Shown: positions 24,087 to 34,011 of the stretch, piece after piece
How positions within the stretch are numbered: position 1 is the first letter of the stretch
How the letters are laid out: every line of letters starts with the position of its first letter
Origin: Candidatus Obscuribacterales bacterium
GTDB lineage: Bacteria > Cyanobacteriota > Vampirovibrionia > Obscuribacterales > Obscuribacteraceae
Reading direction: 5' to 3'
Assembly (NCBI GenBank): GCA_020634035.1
Contig: JACKCM010000003.1
Location: 62,001 to 126,000, forward strand
Length of the DNA stretch: 64,000 nt
Notes under the pieces: generated by a model
Seen by the model: the letters and a program-made list of their open reading frames with translations, nothing else
What the model was told of the DNA's origin: nothing
The model's database searches: none
Position numbers and translations under genes: made by a program

Positions 24087-25889
24087 TTGACAGCACCGAA
24101 TCCCCGTAAACACAATGGTTTTAGCCTCGCCAGAGATCTCAAGAGAAGATCTGCGGCGGTCCTTGTAGTCTCTTTACTACTGTCCGGTCTTTTCGCCCCG
24201 CTTCTGCCTGCAGAAGCCCAGGCGAACCAATCTAACAATCCCAGACTGGTTTTGATGCTGGTCGCCGACCAGTTCCCCTTCAGCTATTTAGAGCGCTATA
24301 AGAGCAGACTCTCCCAGGGCGGATTCAGATATTTGCAGGAGCACGGCGCCACCTTCACCAACTGCAAGCTGGAAACTGCCACCACCCACGCCGCTGTGGG
24401 GCACTCGGTTATCGCTACCGGCGCCCATCCCTGGAGTACCGGGGTAGTCGGAAACAGCTGGTATTCCCGGGGCAGCAAAGGTCCCAAAACGCCCACCGAA
24501 GATACATCCGCCAATCTAGTAGGAGCCAACGGCACCGCCGGCGGATTGAAATATGTCGCCGGCACCACCCTGGGTGATCAACTGAAATTAGCCACCAACG
24601 GCAGATCGAAAGTTTTCAGCGCTTCAGTAGATCAGTCTTCGAGCCTGCTTCTCGCCGGTCAACTGGCCACCAACGCCTTCTGGATGGACCCTAAAACCGG
24701 AAACATGGTCAGCTCCTCTAAATACGGCTCTACTCTGCCGGGCTGGGCCAAATCCTTTAACGACCAGCATGTGCCGGACCGCTACATAGGCAAACCCTGG
24801 CAGCGCCTGATGCCCGAGACCCAGTACGGAGCATCTACCCGAGACGAATACGGTAGAGAGCGTTCTATGCCCGGCGACGGTAAGCGCTTCCCTCATATCA
24901 TCAATCGTGGTGACGGCAGTGACGGCGGCAGCTACTACTCTAATTTCGCCATGACCCCCTTCGCCAATCAGATGATTCTCGACTTCGCCAGAAGCATGGT
25001 CGAAAAAGAGCGCCTGGGCAGCCACACCGACTCGGATCTGCTCACCCTCGGTCTCACTGCCGGCGAAGGTCTGACCCAACACTTCGGGCCCTACAGCCAG
25101 GAGACAGAAGATCTTGTTTTGAGAATGGATCGCAGCCTGGAGAGCTTCTTCCAGTTTCTCGATCAGGAAGTCGGTTTGAAAAACTGTCTGATTGTGTTCA
25201 CGGCAAGCCACGGCAGCCCTGCCATTCCAGAATTCCTCGGAGAGCGAGGCATGACCGCCGGAAGAATCGATCCGAAGATTTTCACCACATTTTTAGACTC
25301 GAAACTGGACAGCCAGATTGGCGAAGAAGACTGGATAGACGCCTTTTATCCGCCCAATCTCTATCTCAATTTCGACGCCATGGACAACCAGAAAGTTAGA
25401 CAGCCTGATGTCGAAGCGCTGGTTTCGAAGATGGCTCATTCGGTACCAGGTATCGGCGATATCATTACAGCCTGGCAGCTGTACACCAATCAGCCGCCTA
25501 ACGGACCGAAGAACGAAGCGATCAAAAAATCCTACTATTTCGGACGCAGCGGCGAACTCTATGTATTGCCCAAGCCCGGCTTCGTCTTCACCGACAAATC
25601 GGACGGCACCGGATATGGTTCACCCTATAGCTATGATTCTCATGTACCACTGATTCTCTGCGGAGCAGGGGTAAAGCCCGGCAAGTACGGCACCACCACT
25701 TCACCGGCAGATATCAGCGCCACCTTATCGGGTCTGTTGAACATCGAGCTGCCATCTCTTTGTGAAGGCAGAGCCCTGGACGAAGCCTTTGCCCAGGTGG
25801 CCGGTCCGCCCAGCCCCCGGGTAAAACCGGCGGCGGAGCCGGATGCTGCAGCCGGAGCCGACAAGAACGCGAAAGCGAAAAGACGATAA
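24087..25889 (+). CDS. alkaline-phosphatase-superfamily protein (PafA/NPP-like), exported
   Basis: A 600-residue protein started at the TTG at 24087, which has GGAGGT at 24075-24080; an upstream in-frame ATG at 24033 has no binding site. A signal peptide ends near LLPAEAQA. The body follows the type I phosphodiesterase/nucleotide pyrophosphatase fold: LVADQFPFSYLERY, VIATGAHPWSTGVVGNSWY, HFGPYSQETEDLVLRMD, TASHGSPAIPEFLGERGM, YDSHVPLILCG. Compared with the family, the usual TADHG is TASHG, the Asp of the DxxGH motif is not in place, and the nucleophile Thr position before GH looks changed, so phosphatase activity is uncertain. A Pro/Ala-rich Lys tail ends the protein. Confidence 0.82.
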   Translation: MTAPNPRKHNGFSLARDLKRRSAAVLVVSLLLSGLFAPLLPAEAQANQSNNPRLVLMLVADQFPFSYLERYKSRLSQGGFRYLQEHGATFTNCKLETATTHAAVGHSVIATGAHPWSTGVVGNSWYSRGSKGPKTPTEDTSANLVGANGTAGGLKYVAGTTLGDQLKLATNGRSKVFSASVDQSSSLLLAGQLATNAFWMDPKTGNMVSSSKYGSTLPGWAKSFNDQHVPDRYIGKPWQRLMPETQYGASTRDEYGRERSMPGDGKRFPHIINRGDGSDGGSYYSNFAMTPFANQMILDFARSMVEKERLGSHTDSDLLTLGLTAGEGLTQHFGPYSQETEDLVLRMDRSLESFFQFLDQEVGLKNCLIVFTASHGSPAIPEFLGERGMTAGRIDPKIFTTFLDSKLDSQIGEEDWIDAFYPPNLYLNFDAMDNQKVRQPDVEALVSKMAHSVPGIGDIITAWQLYTNQPPNGPKNEAIKKSYYFGRSGELYVLPKPGFVFTDKSDGTGYGSPYSYDSHVPLILCGAGVKPGKYGTTTSPADISATLSGLLNIELPSLCEGRALDEAFAQVAGPPSPRVKPAAEPDAAAGADKNAKAKRR

Positions 25890-25916
25890 AGAACCGATAA
25901 CAAGGGAGATATGACT

Positions 25917-28865
25917 ATGGCAGGAGCGGATTCCGGACTGGAGACACTGATCCTGGTGGATGGAAGCTCGCTGGCTTTTCGTTCATTCTATGCCCTGCTC
26001 ACCACCGGTCTGAGAACCAAAACCGGTGTTCCGACCTGGGCAGTAATGGGCTTCTTCAACTCTCTTTTCGATTTAATAGATCGTCAGTCACCCCATATGA
26101 TGGCAGTCTGTTTCGATACCAAAGCCAAAACATTTCGCCACGAAAGCTATGACCTCTACAAAGCAAATCGTGACGAGATGCCCGACGAGCTGGCCGAGCA
26201 ATGGCCCCTGATTAAAGAAGGGGTGAAGGTCCTCGACATCCCTCTGCTCGAACTGGATGGCTATGAAGCCGACGACATAATAGGAACCGTCGCCCTGCAG
26301 GCAGCAAAAGAGAACCGTCGGGTGGTTATACTCACCGGCGACCAGGATATCTTCCAGCTGGTGAACAAAACAGACGATCTAATCAATGTTCTGATGCCGA
26401 CTAAAGAGGGCCTGAAAAACTTCGGGCGCAATGAGATTTTCGAAAAGCTCGGAGTCTGGCCCGAACAGATTATCGATTACAAAGCGCTCTGCGGCGACAA
26501 ATCAGACAACATTCCAGGAATAAGAGGCATCGGTCCCAAGACAGCCTCCAAGCTGCTAGCCGATTTCAATACCTTAGACGGTATCTACGAGAATCTCGAC
26601 TCTATAAAATCCAAATCCCAGAAAACCAAACTGGAAGAAGGTAGAGAAGAAGCCTATTTGAGCCAGAGGCTGGCCACTATCAGCCTCGATGTTCCGGTCC
26701 CCTTCAACTTTCATGATTGCAAATTGAGCCTGCCCGATGTCGATCAAGTGGGCAGCTTCTTCAAGAGCCTGCAGTTCAAATCACTGGTGGCAAGGCTTCC
26801 GCGAGCGGTGGCATCATTTGCCCGAGAAGAGAACAACAAAGAAGAGCTGGTCGGCAAAATCGCAGAACAACTGGGTGGTATCAAAGTCGAACCGCTGGCA
26901 AGAGACGGCTCTCGAAACGGCAACGAAAGCGGAAACGGCAATGGCAACGGCACATCCATATCGGTCGAAAGTGAAGTAGCAGCGCCGGCAGAGCCCTTCT
27001 TCGCCTCGGCGCCCGAGACCAAAATAATCCAGACCGAAGAAGAGCTGAAAGAGCTTATCACCGAGCTTTCTAATAGCGGTGTCATATCTATCGATCTTGA
27101 AACCGACGGCATAAACTCCCTCGATACCAATATCGTAGGCTGGGCATTCGCCTGGGGAGAAGGTTATAAACTGGACGAGAACAATCGCATAGAAATTGCC
27201 CCGGGCAAAGAAAAAGAGATCAAGACCGCTTACGTCCCGGTCATGCACCAGGTGATCTCGGCTCTAAAACAACTTGATGCCGACTATGTAGTTAAGGAGC
27301 TGAAGCCGCTTCTAGAGAACCGCGAGATAGGCAAGGTGGCCCAGAACGGCAAGTTCGAAAAGAACGTACTGTCATTATATGGCATCGATCTCGGTCCGAT
27401 AGTTTTTGATCCGATGCTGGCAAGCTATATCGTAAACCCTGACGACAAGCACGGTTTAAAAGATCAATCCGACCGAATTCTCAGTTATTCGATGGTGCGT
27501 ATCACCGAGATCATCGGCAAAGGTCGCAAACAGATAACCATGGATCAAGCGCCGATAGAGACCGTCGCCCCCTATGCCGGCGATGACGCCAGGGTGGCAC
27601 TGGCCCTGGCTTCTCACTATCTGCCCATCCTCGATGAAGAGAGAGCTTATCTTCTTTATGACATGGAATTGCCGGTAGAGGCAACTCTTGCCACCATGGA
27701 ACAGAATGGTGTCAAACTCGACATAGACTATCTAAAAGATTTTTCTGTGGAACTCTCAAAAAATATCGCCGAGATAGAAGAGAAGATCTTCGAGATATCA
27801 GGCTACACTTTTAACATCAATTCGACTCAGCAGTTACAGAAGGTTCTTTTCGAAGAACTCGGGCTCGATACCAAGTCAAAAACCAAAACCGGTTATTCCA
27901 CCGATGCCAGCGTATTAGAAGCCCTCAAAGACGATCATGCCATTATTCCGCTTTTAATAGACTATCGTCAGCTCACAAAATTACGCTCTACCTATGTAGA
28001 TGCTCTGCCTAAAGAAGTCTCCAGCCGGGACGGCAGATTGCACGGCGAGTTCAATCAGACCGTCGCCTCCACAGGCAGACTGTCGAGTTCCAATCCCAAT
28101 TTGCAGAACATTCCGATTCGGACAGAAGTCGGCAGAAGAATTCGCAAAGCTTTCATTCCCGCCGACGAGAGTTCTTCTCTATTAGCCGCCGACTATTCCC
28201 AGATAGAGCTGCGCATGTTGGCCCATATGTCCGGCGACGAGCTCTTGATAGACGCCTTCAAACAAGACCAGGATATCCATGCCAGAACCGCCATGGAGAT
28301 CTTCGACATCCCTCTTGAAGAAGTGGACTCGGACAAACGTCGGGTCGGTAAGACCCTCAATTTTGCCCTGGTCTATCAACAGGGAGCCTTTGCCACCGCC
28401 CAGGATCTGAATGTCTCGACCAAAGAAGCCCAGGCGTTCATCGACAAGTATTTCAGCCGTTATCCAAAGGTAAAAGCCTTTCTCACCGGCACCATAGACG
28501 ATGCGAAGAAGAACAACTATGTGACCACCCTCTGGGGGCGCCGTCGTTATTTTCGCAATCTCCACGACAAAAACGCCAATGTCAGGCGAGCCGACGAAAG
28601 GGCAGCCTGCAACGCCCCGATTCAGGGCAGTGCCGCCGACCTTATCAAACTGGCTATGATCGAGCTCGATAAGAAGCTCAAAGCTTCAGGCTTGAAAGCA
28701 CGCCTGATTTTGCAGGTGCATGACGAACTGGTGCTCGATGTCCCGGACTCCGAACTGGAAGAGACCCAGAAACTGGTTATGGAAGCGATGGAGATGGGAC
28801 AACCGTTATCTGTACCGCTCAAAGTCGATATGGGCACCGGCAAAAACTGGATGCAAGTCAAATAG
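25917..28865 (+). CDS. polA: DNA polymerase I
   Basis: A 982-residue three-domain enzyme. The 5' nuclease domain (about 1-290) has VDGSSLAFRSFYAL and GYEADDIIG. A Gly/Asn-rich linker follows (around 335-350). The 3'-5' exonuclease domain (about 370-590) has IDLETDG, with Glu in place of the second-motif Asp (GKFEKN). The polymerase domain has motif A DYSQIELRML, motif B RRVGKTLNFALVYQQ and motif C QVHDELVLDV. It repairs gaps and removes RNA primers. The ATG at 25917 has GGGAG at 25904-25908 eight bases upstream; the ATG at 25911 is too close to that site. Confidence 0.96.
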   Translation: MAGADSGLETLILVDGSSLAFRSFYALLTTGLRTKTGVPTWAVMGFFNSLFDLIDRQSPHMMAVCFDTKAKTFRHESYDLYKANRDEMPDELAEQWPLIKEGVKVLDIPLLELDGYEADDIIGTVALQAAKENRRVVILTGDQDIFQLVNKTDDLINVLMPTKEGLKNFGRNEIFEKLGVWPEQIIDYKALCGDKSDNIPGIRGIGPKTASKLLADFNTLDGIYENLDSIKSKSQKTKLEEGREEAYLSQRLATISLDVPVPFNFHDCKLSLPDVDQVGSFFKSLQFKSLVARLPRAVASFAREENNKEELVGKIAEQLGGIKVEPLARDGSRNGNESGNGNGNGTSISVESEVAAPAEPFFASAPETKIIQTEEELKELITELSNSGVISIDLETDGINSLDTNIVGWAFAWGEGYKLDENNRIEIAPGKEKEIKTAYVPVMHQVISALKQLDADYVVKELKPLLENREIGKVAQNGKFEKNVLSLYGIDLGPIVFDPMLASYIVNPDDKHGLKDQSDRILSYSMVRITEIIGKGRKQITMDQAPIETVAPYAGDDARVALALASHYLPILDEERAYLLYDMELPVEATLATMEQNGVKLDIDYLKDFSVELSKNIAEIEEKIFEISGYTFNINSTQQLQKVLFEELGLDTKSKTKTGYSTDASVLEALKDDHAIIPLLIDYRQLTKLRSTYVDALPKEVSSRDGRLHGEFNQTVASTGRLSSSNPNLQNIPIRTEVGRRIRKAFIPADESSSLLAADYSQIELRMLAHMSGDELLIDAFKQDQDIHARTAMEIFDIPLEEVDSDKRRVGKTLNFALVYQQGAFATAQDLNVSTKEAQAFIDKYFSRYPKVKAFLTGTIDDAKKNNYVTTLWGRRRYFRNLHDKNANVRRADERAACNAPIQGSAADLIKLAMIELDKKLKASGLKARLILQVHDELVLDVPDSELEETQKLVMEAMEMGQPLSVPLKVDMGTGKNWMQVK

Positions 28866-28880
28866 CTTATTGCTTCGTAT

Positions 28881-30269
28881 TTATTCTGACTTGCGCAGGC
28901 GACTGTTTCTGTAGCCGTAGAAGCCGTAGATAAGCAGCCCGAACGGGCAGGTTATGGCGTAGGCTTGCAAAACAGCCACATTGAGGTGAAACGCCAGAAT
29001 GATGCAGCCCAGGGCGCCGATAACAGGCAGGACGGGATTGAGCAGTTTGAGTTTCACTGCCCCGATACAGACAAAGATGAACGCCACCAGAGTACCGAGC
29101 ACCATCATGTCGGCGATATCGCCGAAGTCCATGAAACCTGCAATAGCGGCAACAAGTACTCCATTTAGCAAAATACCGAATGTGGGATTGCCTTTACTGG
29201 ATTTGGAGAAGATCTTTGGTAAAAGCCCATCTTCTGCCATGTTCCGAAAGATTCTCGGTCCACCCATGCATAGAACAAGCAGAACATTGAATATGCCGAG
29301 CACCGCACCGATGGCTATAAACTGAGCTGTCCAGGTTTCTCCGACACTGACCAGAAGCTTGGCCAGCGGTGCTGCCGCTTCACTGCCCACAAATAATGGA
29401 TTGGGCGTCCCATCTATAAAACAAGGCGCCAGCCCCGTGGCCACGGCCATGACCGCCACATAGAGTAGTGCCACCACCCCAACGGTCAAATAGGTACCGA
29501 TTCTAGTATCCTTCTGACTTTTAGATTCCCGGGCAAAAGTATAGAGCGCGTCGAAGCCGACATAAGGAAACACAGCCACCGCAGCCCCTTTCAAAACGCC
29601 ATCCCAGCCCATGGGCATGAACGGAGTCCAGTTTGCCGAATTGACATGGGCAATTCCAAAGCCCAGAAAGACCATGAGCAGGACCATTTTTAAAATCACC
29701 AGCATAAAATTCAGCTTTGCCGATTTGCTCACCCCACCGAAGATCAAAATTGCGGTGATTAATGAAACCACACCGATTGCAACCACATTGACCCCAAAAT
29801 GATAACCGGTGGCATCCACCTTAGGACCCATCAACTCCGCTGGCAGATTAAGACCCACCGCCGTATCGAGATAGACACTCCAGGCGATGGCCACGGCAGA
29901 GGCACCGAAGCTGTATTCCATAAAAAGACCGAAAGCGACTATCCAGGCCACCAGCTCTCCCATCGAGTGATAAACATAGCTGTAGGCTGAGACACCCTGG
30001 GGCATCCGACATGAGAACTTCTCATAACAGATAGCCACTATCAAAATGACAAGTCCGGTGATCAAGAAGGAGAGCACTCCACCAGGACCGGCTTTACCAG
30101 CGATGATACCGGGCATGGCGAAAATACCGGCACCAATGGTGGCACCAATACCGAGACCGGTGAGCATCAGCCAGCCCAGATGCCTGGGGGTATCATCCCC
30201 CTCTATTTTCTGAACCGCGGGTACACATCTGAATAACTCGGAAACTATAGAGCCGCTCGACATGGTCAT
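28881..30269 (-). CDS. APC-superfamily amino acid permease
   Basis: A 462-residue inner-membrane transporter with about twelve helices. The first helix region GLGIGATIGAGIFAMPG is the amino-acid-binding glycine motif of the APC superfamily, and SRMPQ-type sequence (FSCRMPQGVSAYSYVYHSMG) follows. The pattern is nearest to the cationic amino acid transporter (CAT/YhdG) group. Substrate cannot be fixed from sequence. It is convergent with polA, the stops lying 15 bases apart. Confidence 0.88.
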   Translation of the reverse strand: MTMSSGSIVSELFRCVPAVQKIEGDDTPRHLGWLMLTGLGIGATIGAGIFAMPGIIAGKAGPGGVLSFLITGLVILIVAICYEKFSCRMPQGVSAYSYVYHSMGELVAWIVAFGLFMEYSFGASAVAIAWSVYLDTAVGLNLPAELMGPKVDATGYHFGVNVVAIGVVSLITAILIFGGVSKSAKLNFMLVILKMVLLMVFLGFGIAHVNSANWTPFMPMGWDGVLKGAAVAVFPYVGFDALYTFARESKSQKDTRIGTYLTVGVVALLYVAVMAVATGLAPCFIDGTPNPLFVGSEAAAPLAKLLVSVGETWTAQFIAIGAVLGIFNVLLVLCMGGPRIFRNMAEDGLLPKIFSKSSKGNPTFGILLNGVLVAAIAGFMDFGDIADMMVLGTLVAFIFVCIGAVKLKLLNPVLPVIGALGCIILAFHLNVAVLQAYAITCPFGLLIYGFYGYRNSRLRKSE

Positions 30270-30404
30270 CCTCTGAAGACTTGAAAAGAACCTGGTAAAT
30301 CAGACACCTCGGCAAACCGAAAACAAACCTTGCGCATTCGGCTGTGCGCGAAAACTACATGCTAGCATAGCGGCTTGATTAATAAGTTGTATGAGGTCTT
30401 TCCC

Positions 30405-31649
30405 ATGAAGATAGAAAAGGCTGCTGTGATCGGCGCGGGTGCTATGGGCAGCGGGATTGCCCAGGTTCTGAGCCAGGCAGGGATTCAAGTAGTTCTCAAG
30501 GATGTAAAGGACGAGTTCGTCGAGCGCGGACTTTCGAACATCAAAAGGATGTACGACTCCCGGGTCAAGCGAGAAGCTCTCACCGCCGATGAAGCCGAGC
30601 GTCTTTTCAAGAACATCAAAGGCACCACAAGCTTCGAAGATATCGGGTCGCCTGACATCGTTATCGAAGCCGCCCTCGAAGAGATAGAAGTCAAACTCGA
30701 GATCTTCAAAGAGCTGGACAAGATCTGTCCTTCGCATACTTTGCTTGCGACAAACACGTCTGCGCTTTCGGTTTCTGAAATTGCCAGCGCCACCAAAAGA
30801 GCGGACAAAGTACTGGGCATGCACTTCTTCAACCCTGCCCAGACCATGCCCCTGGTAGAAGTTATTCCTGGTGTGGAGACCGCAAAAGAGACCGTCGAAA
30901 CAGCCATGGCTCTCGTCAAAGAGCTGGGCAAAGAGCCGGTTCATGTAGAAGAATGCCCGGGCTTCCTGGTTAACCGTGTGCTTTTCCCTTATATGAACGA
31001 AGCCCTCTGGGCCCTGCAAGAGAAAAAAGCCGGCCCTGCCGAAATAGATGCAAAAGTGGTCGAATTTGGCATGCCCATGGGACCGCTAGCTCTCTTCGAT
31101 ATGACCGGTATCGATATTTGCGCCCATGTGGTCAACTTCCTGTACGAAGAGTATGGTCCTCGCTTCGAGCCCTCGCCCCTTCTCAAAGTGATGGTCGAAG
31201 AAGGCTTCCTCGGACAAAAATCCGGCGCCGGCTTCTTTGTCCATGACAAAGCCAACCCGGTTAAGAAAGGCGAGGCAAAACCGGTCAACCCGGAACTCGA
31301 CAGACTGATTGAAAAAGCCAATAAACTGGCCGAGTGCGGCAAAGCCCAAAGAGACTTTGAAGCCGAACGGGTGATTCTGCCCATGTTCAACGAAGCTGTC
31401 TATGCCCTCCAGGAAGGGGTGGTCAAAGCTTGCGATGTCGACGTGGCCATGAAATATGGCTGTGGCTTGAAGCGTGGTCTATTGAGCCTTGCTTCCGATA
31501 AAGGCCTCGCCGACTGCCTTGCTCAACTGGAGAGCTACCATGGCGATCTGGGCGAAAGATTCCGTCCCGCCTGGCTCATGAAAAAACTGGTCAGAGCTGG
31601 CGTCAAGGACTTTTCAACCTCTAAAAAAGAAGCCGTCTGCGTGAACTAA
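30405..31649 (+). CDS. 3-hydroxyacyl-CoA dehydrogenase
   Basis: A 414-residue enzyme from the ATG at 30405, preceded by GAGGT (30393-30397); a TTG at 30375 lacks this. The Rossmann domain (VIGAGAMGSGIAQVLSQAG) is followed by ATNTSALSVSEIA and HFFNPAQTMPLVEVI, the catalytic His and substrate motifs. It has two 3HCDH C-terminal domains in tandem, unlike the shorter single-domain PaaH/Hbd enzymes, and so resembles the dehydrogenase half of FadB. It oxidises 3-hydroxyacyl-CoA with NAD in beta-oxidation or works in the reverse direction in PHA or butanoate metabolism. No hydratase or thiolase gene is adjacent. Confidence 0.93.
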   Translation: MKIEKAAVIGAGAMGSGIAQVLSQAGIQVVLKDVKDEFVERGLSNIKRMYDSRVKREALTADEAERLFKNIKGTTSFEDIGSPDIVIEAALEEIEVKLEIFKELDKICPSHTLLATNTSALSVSEIASATKRADKVLGMHFFNPAQTMPLVEVIPGVETAKETVETAMALVKELGKEPVHVEECPGFLVNRVLFPYMNEALWALQEKKAGPAEIDAKVVEFGMPMGPLALFDMTGIDICAHVVNFLYEEYGPRFEPSPLLKVMVEEGFLGQKSGAGFFVHDKANPVKKGEAKPVNPELDRLIEKANKLAECGKAQRDFEAERVILPMFNEAVYALQEGVVKACDVDVAMKYGCGLKRGLLSLASDKGLADCLAQLESYHGDLGERFRPAWLMKKLVRAGVKDFSTSKKEAVCVN

Positions 31650-31660
31650 ACAGAAAACTC

Positions 31661-31724
31661 GGACCCCGCGTTTTTATTTAATTCGAAAATGAATTGGAAA
31701 AGACGATTCGGGGTCCTCTTTTTT
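31661..31724 (+). terminator. terminator after 3-hydroxyacyl-CoA dehydrogenase gene
   Basis: GGACCCCG (31661-31668) pairs perfectly with CGGGGTCC (31709-31716), enclosing a smaller internal hairpin (AATTC/GAATT) and followed by CTCTTTTTT. The next gene starts 17 bases later, so its promoter must overlap this structure or lie upstream. Confidence 0.8.
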
Positions 31725-31740
31725 GGTGTAAATAGTAAGT

Positions 31741-32895
31741 ATGATCAAGTGGCTCGCGATATTCATACTTGTCTGGTTTATCTGGCTGATTAGGGAAGTA
31801 TTTCCTCCCTTCATAGTCGGAGGCATCATCGCCTACCTGCTTTTGCCCTTTGTCAGTTGGGTCAGCTCGATTTTCAAAATCCACGCTAAAGTAGCCGTGG
31901 CGATAATTTATGTCGGAGCCTTCGCCGGAATCATCTACCTGAGCAACGCCTTCGGGGGCAACATCATGGACCAGGCCAGTAACCTGGTCACCCAGCGTCA
32001 TGAAATAATGACCAATCTCCTCGAGCAAGTCTCGACCAGCTATAACTGGCAGATAGATGTGGAAGAGACCGCCACCGAGCTGGTCAGCGATCTGGAATCC
32101 TGGTTCGGTAAACCGGGTGAGATAGTGCACCTGGGTGAGATTCTCTCCAAGAGCTTGCTTTCGGTTTTAGTCTGCATCGTATCGTCGATCTATTTCATCG
32201 TCGATAGTGAGCGGGTAGGGAAGTTCTTCCTGCGCTTCGTGCCGGTGGAAAGCAGAGAGACGGTGGTGCAGCTCTCCGGTCAGATGCACATCATGCTCTC
32301 TAAATACATTCGTGGACAGATTTTCTTGATCATCCTCATGTCCTGTGTGGCGTATTTCTTCCTCCACTTCGTCTTCCATGTCAAGTATGCGCTTCTGCTC
32401 GCCATCGTCAGCGGTGTCCTCGAAATAATCCCTGTTCTCGGACCGCTTCTGGCTATTTCTATGGCGGTGATAGTCGGAGTAGCCCAGCACGGCACCCAGG
32501 TAGCCCTGCCGATATTTCTGTGTTACTGGCTGGCTCGCCTGATAGAAGACTATCTGGTCATTCCCCGATTCATCGGTCATGTGGTCGAGCTTCATCCCCT
32601 GGCAATTATCATGGCGGTTCTCTGCGGAGAGGTAACAGCAGGAGCCCTGGGAATGCTTATCGCTATTCCGGTGGCTGCTGCCCTCAAAGAGATTCTGGAT
32701 TTCATCTATCCGCCCACCGATGCTCCACCGCGTGAGCCGACCGGGGCCTATAAAGCGATGCCGGATCTAAAACCGGATCTAAAAGAAGTCCCGCCCATAA
32801 TCTCTTCGGACAGCCCAGTCAGTCTGGAAAAAGACAATTCTGAAAAAATAGATACAGAAGCCGGAGCCGTTGAAAAAATTCTGAGAGACGGCTAG
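31741..32895 (+). CDS. AI-2E transporter family (PerM/YdiK-like) membrane protein
   Basis: A 384-residue inner-membrane protein with about seven or eight helices. The family features are the N-terminal helix pair (PPFIVGGIIAYLLLPFVSWVS), a long soluble loop, and the late block YALLLAIVSGVLEIIPVLGPLLA, followed by IEDYLVIPRFIG and LHPLAIIMAVLCGEVTAGALGMLIAIP. Members act as secondary exporters or ion antiporters; the substrate here is unknown. The C-terminal 60 residues are charged and cytoplasmic. No ribosome binding site precedes the ATG at 31741. Confidence 0.9.
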   Translation: MIKWLAIFILVWFIWLIREVFPPFIVGGIIAYLLLPFVSWVSSIFKIHAKVAVAIIYVGAFAGIIYLSNAFGGNIMDQASNLVTQRHEIMTNLLEQVSTSYNWQIDVEETATELVSDLESWFGKPGEIVHLGEILSKSLLSVLVCIVSSIYFIVDSERVGKFFLRFVPVESRETVVQLSGQMHIMLSKYIRGQIFLIILMSCVAYFFLHFVFHVKYALLLAIVSGVLEIIPVLGPLLAISMAVIVGVAQHGTQVALPIFLCYWLARLIEDYLVIPRFIGHVVELHPLAIIMAVLCGEVTAGALGMLIAIPVAAALKEILDFIYPPTDAPPREPTGAYKAMPDLKPDLKEVPPIISSDSPVSLEKDNSEKIDTEAGAVEKILRDG

Positions 32896-32925
32896 AAGCT
32901 GGCAGCTAGAACCAAATGCGGTGCC

Positions 32926-33933
32926 TTACATTTTATTGAACTGAAACAAAAGAATGCAGGCAAGATAGACCAGCGCTCCCAGAGAAAGGTAGCGAAAGCT
33001 GAGCTTCTCTTTGCTTACCATAATCAAAGTAAGAACCCCGGAGACAATAGCCACCGCCGCTCCGATTTTTGCATCCGATCCCAGATTCCACTGAGTACAG
33101 GCAACCCCGAAGCCACCTAATATAGTGCCCTGAAAAACAAGCGCACCGGTGACATTGCCCAGGGCAAGCGTATCTTTGCCTCGACGCAGCCAGAGAATGC
33201 TGTTCATCTTCTCGGGAAACTCAGTGGCGATAGGAGAGATCATTATCGACAGAACCTGGGGCGGAAAACCCAGCATCTGGCTGACATCTTGAATTCTGTC
33301 GACAAAATAATAGGCGCCGATACCGATACCCAGAACAGAGAGACCTGTTTGCAAAAGAATCAAAGCAAGATTACTCGAGTTCGAACCTCCACCAAATCTG
33401 GCGAGATAAAGCGGTCCCGGCTCCTCGCCGACGCTTCCGTCTGCCTTCAAGGTGAAATAGATATAGACGGGATAGAGAAGGAATATCATCGCCCCCAGCC
33501 CTCTGCGCAACAGAGGATCGGCAGGGCTGAAACAGGCCAGATAAGCCAAACTAAAAGCCAGCAAGAAAAAACGCAGGTCCCGTTTGAGAACTCTATAGTC
33601 GAGCTTTAGCTCAAGGGGACGCAGACCCCGTTTATGAAAAACATAGACGAAAATACCGCAGAGCCCCAGGGTGAGGGTGGAGAGCATAAACGGGGAACCG
33701 GTGATAGCGCCGACGCTTACTTCATTGCCCTGTTCGCTGCCGAAAGAGACAATCGCCACCAGCGGCACCAGGGTCTCGGGAAGAGCCGTGCCGATGGCGG
33801 CAAGAACACTGCCGACCACCCCTTCATTGAGATTCAGTCTCTGGCCGAGCCATTCTATACCGTTTGTAAACAGCTCCGAAGAGGCGACAATGAGCGCCAT
33901 GGAGAGAATAAGAAAAGTAGCGGCTAGAAGCAT
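32926..33933 (-). CDS. sodium/calcium exchanger family membrane protein
   Basis: A 335-residue cation antiporter with ten or so helices and the two inverted alpha repeats of the CaCA superfamily: GSVLAAIGTALPETLVPLVAI in the N-terminal half and SIMISPIATEFPEKMNSILWL in the C-terminal half. The acidic residues that bind the cation (TALPE, TEFPE) are both present. It probably exports calcium against sodium or protons. It is convergent with the AI-2E family gene. Confidence 0.9.
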   Translation of the reverse strand: MLLAATFLILSMALIVASSELFTNGIEWLGQRLNLNEGVVGSVLAAIGTALPETLVPLVAIVSFGSEQGNEVSVGAITGSPFMLSTLTLGLCGIFVYVFHKRGLRPLELKLDYRVLKRDLRFFLLAFSLAYLACFSPADPLLRRGLGAMIFLLYPVYIYFTLKADGSVGEEPGPLYLARFGGGSNSSNLALILLQTGLSVLGIGIGAYYFVDRIQDVSQMLGFPPQVLSIMISPIATEFPEKMNSILWLRRGKDTLALGNVTGALVFQGTILGGFGVACTQWNLGSDAKIGAAVAIVSGVLTLIMVSKEKLSFRYLSLGALVYLACILLFQFNKM

Positions 33934-34011
33934 TAATTTACGAATTCAGGACAATATTCGGAAAACTTTGCGAGAATAACGATTTCCCAGATCCCAGATC
34001 TTTAAGTGCAA

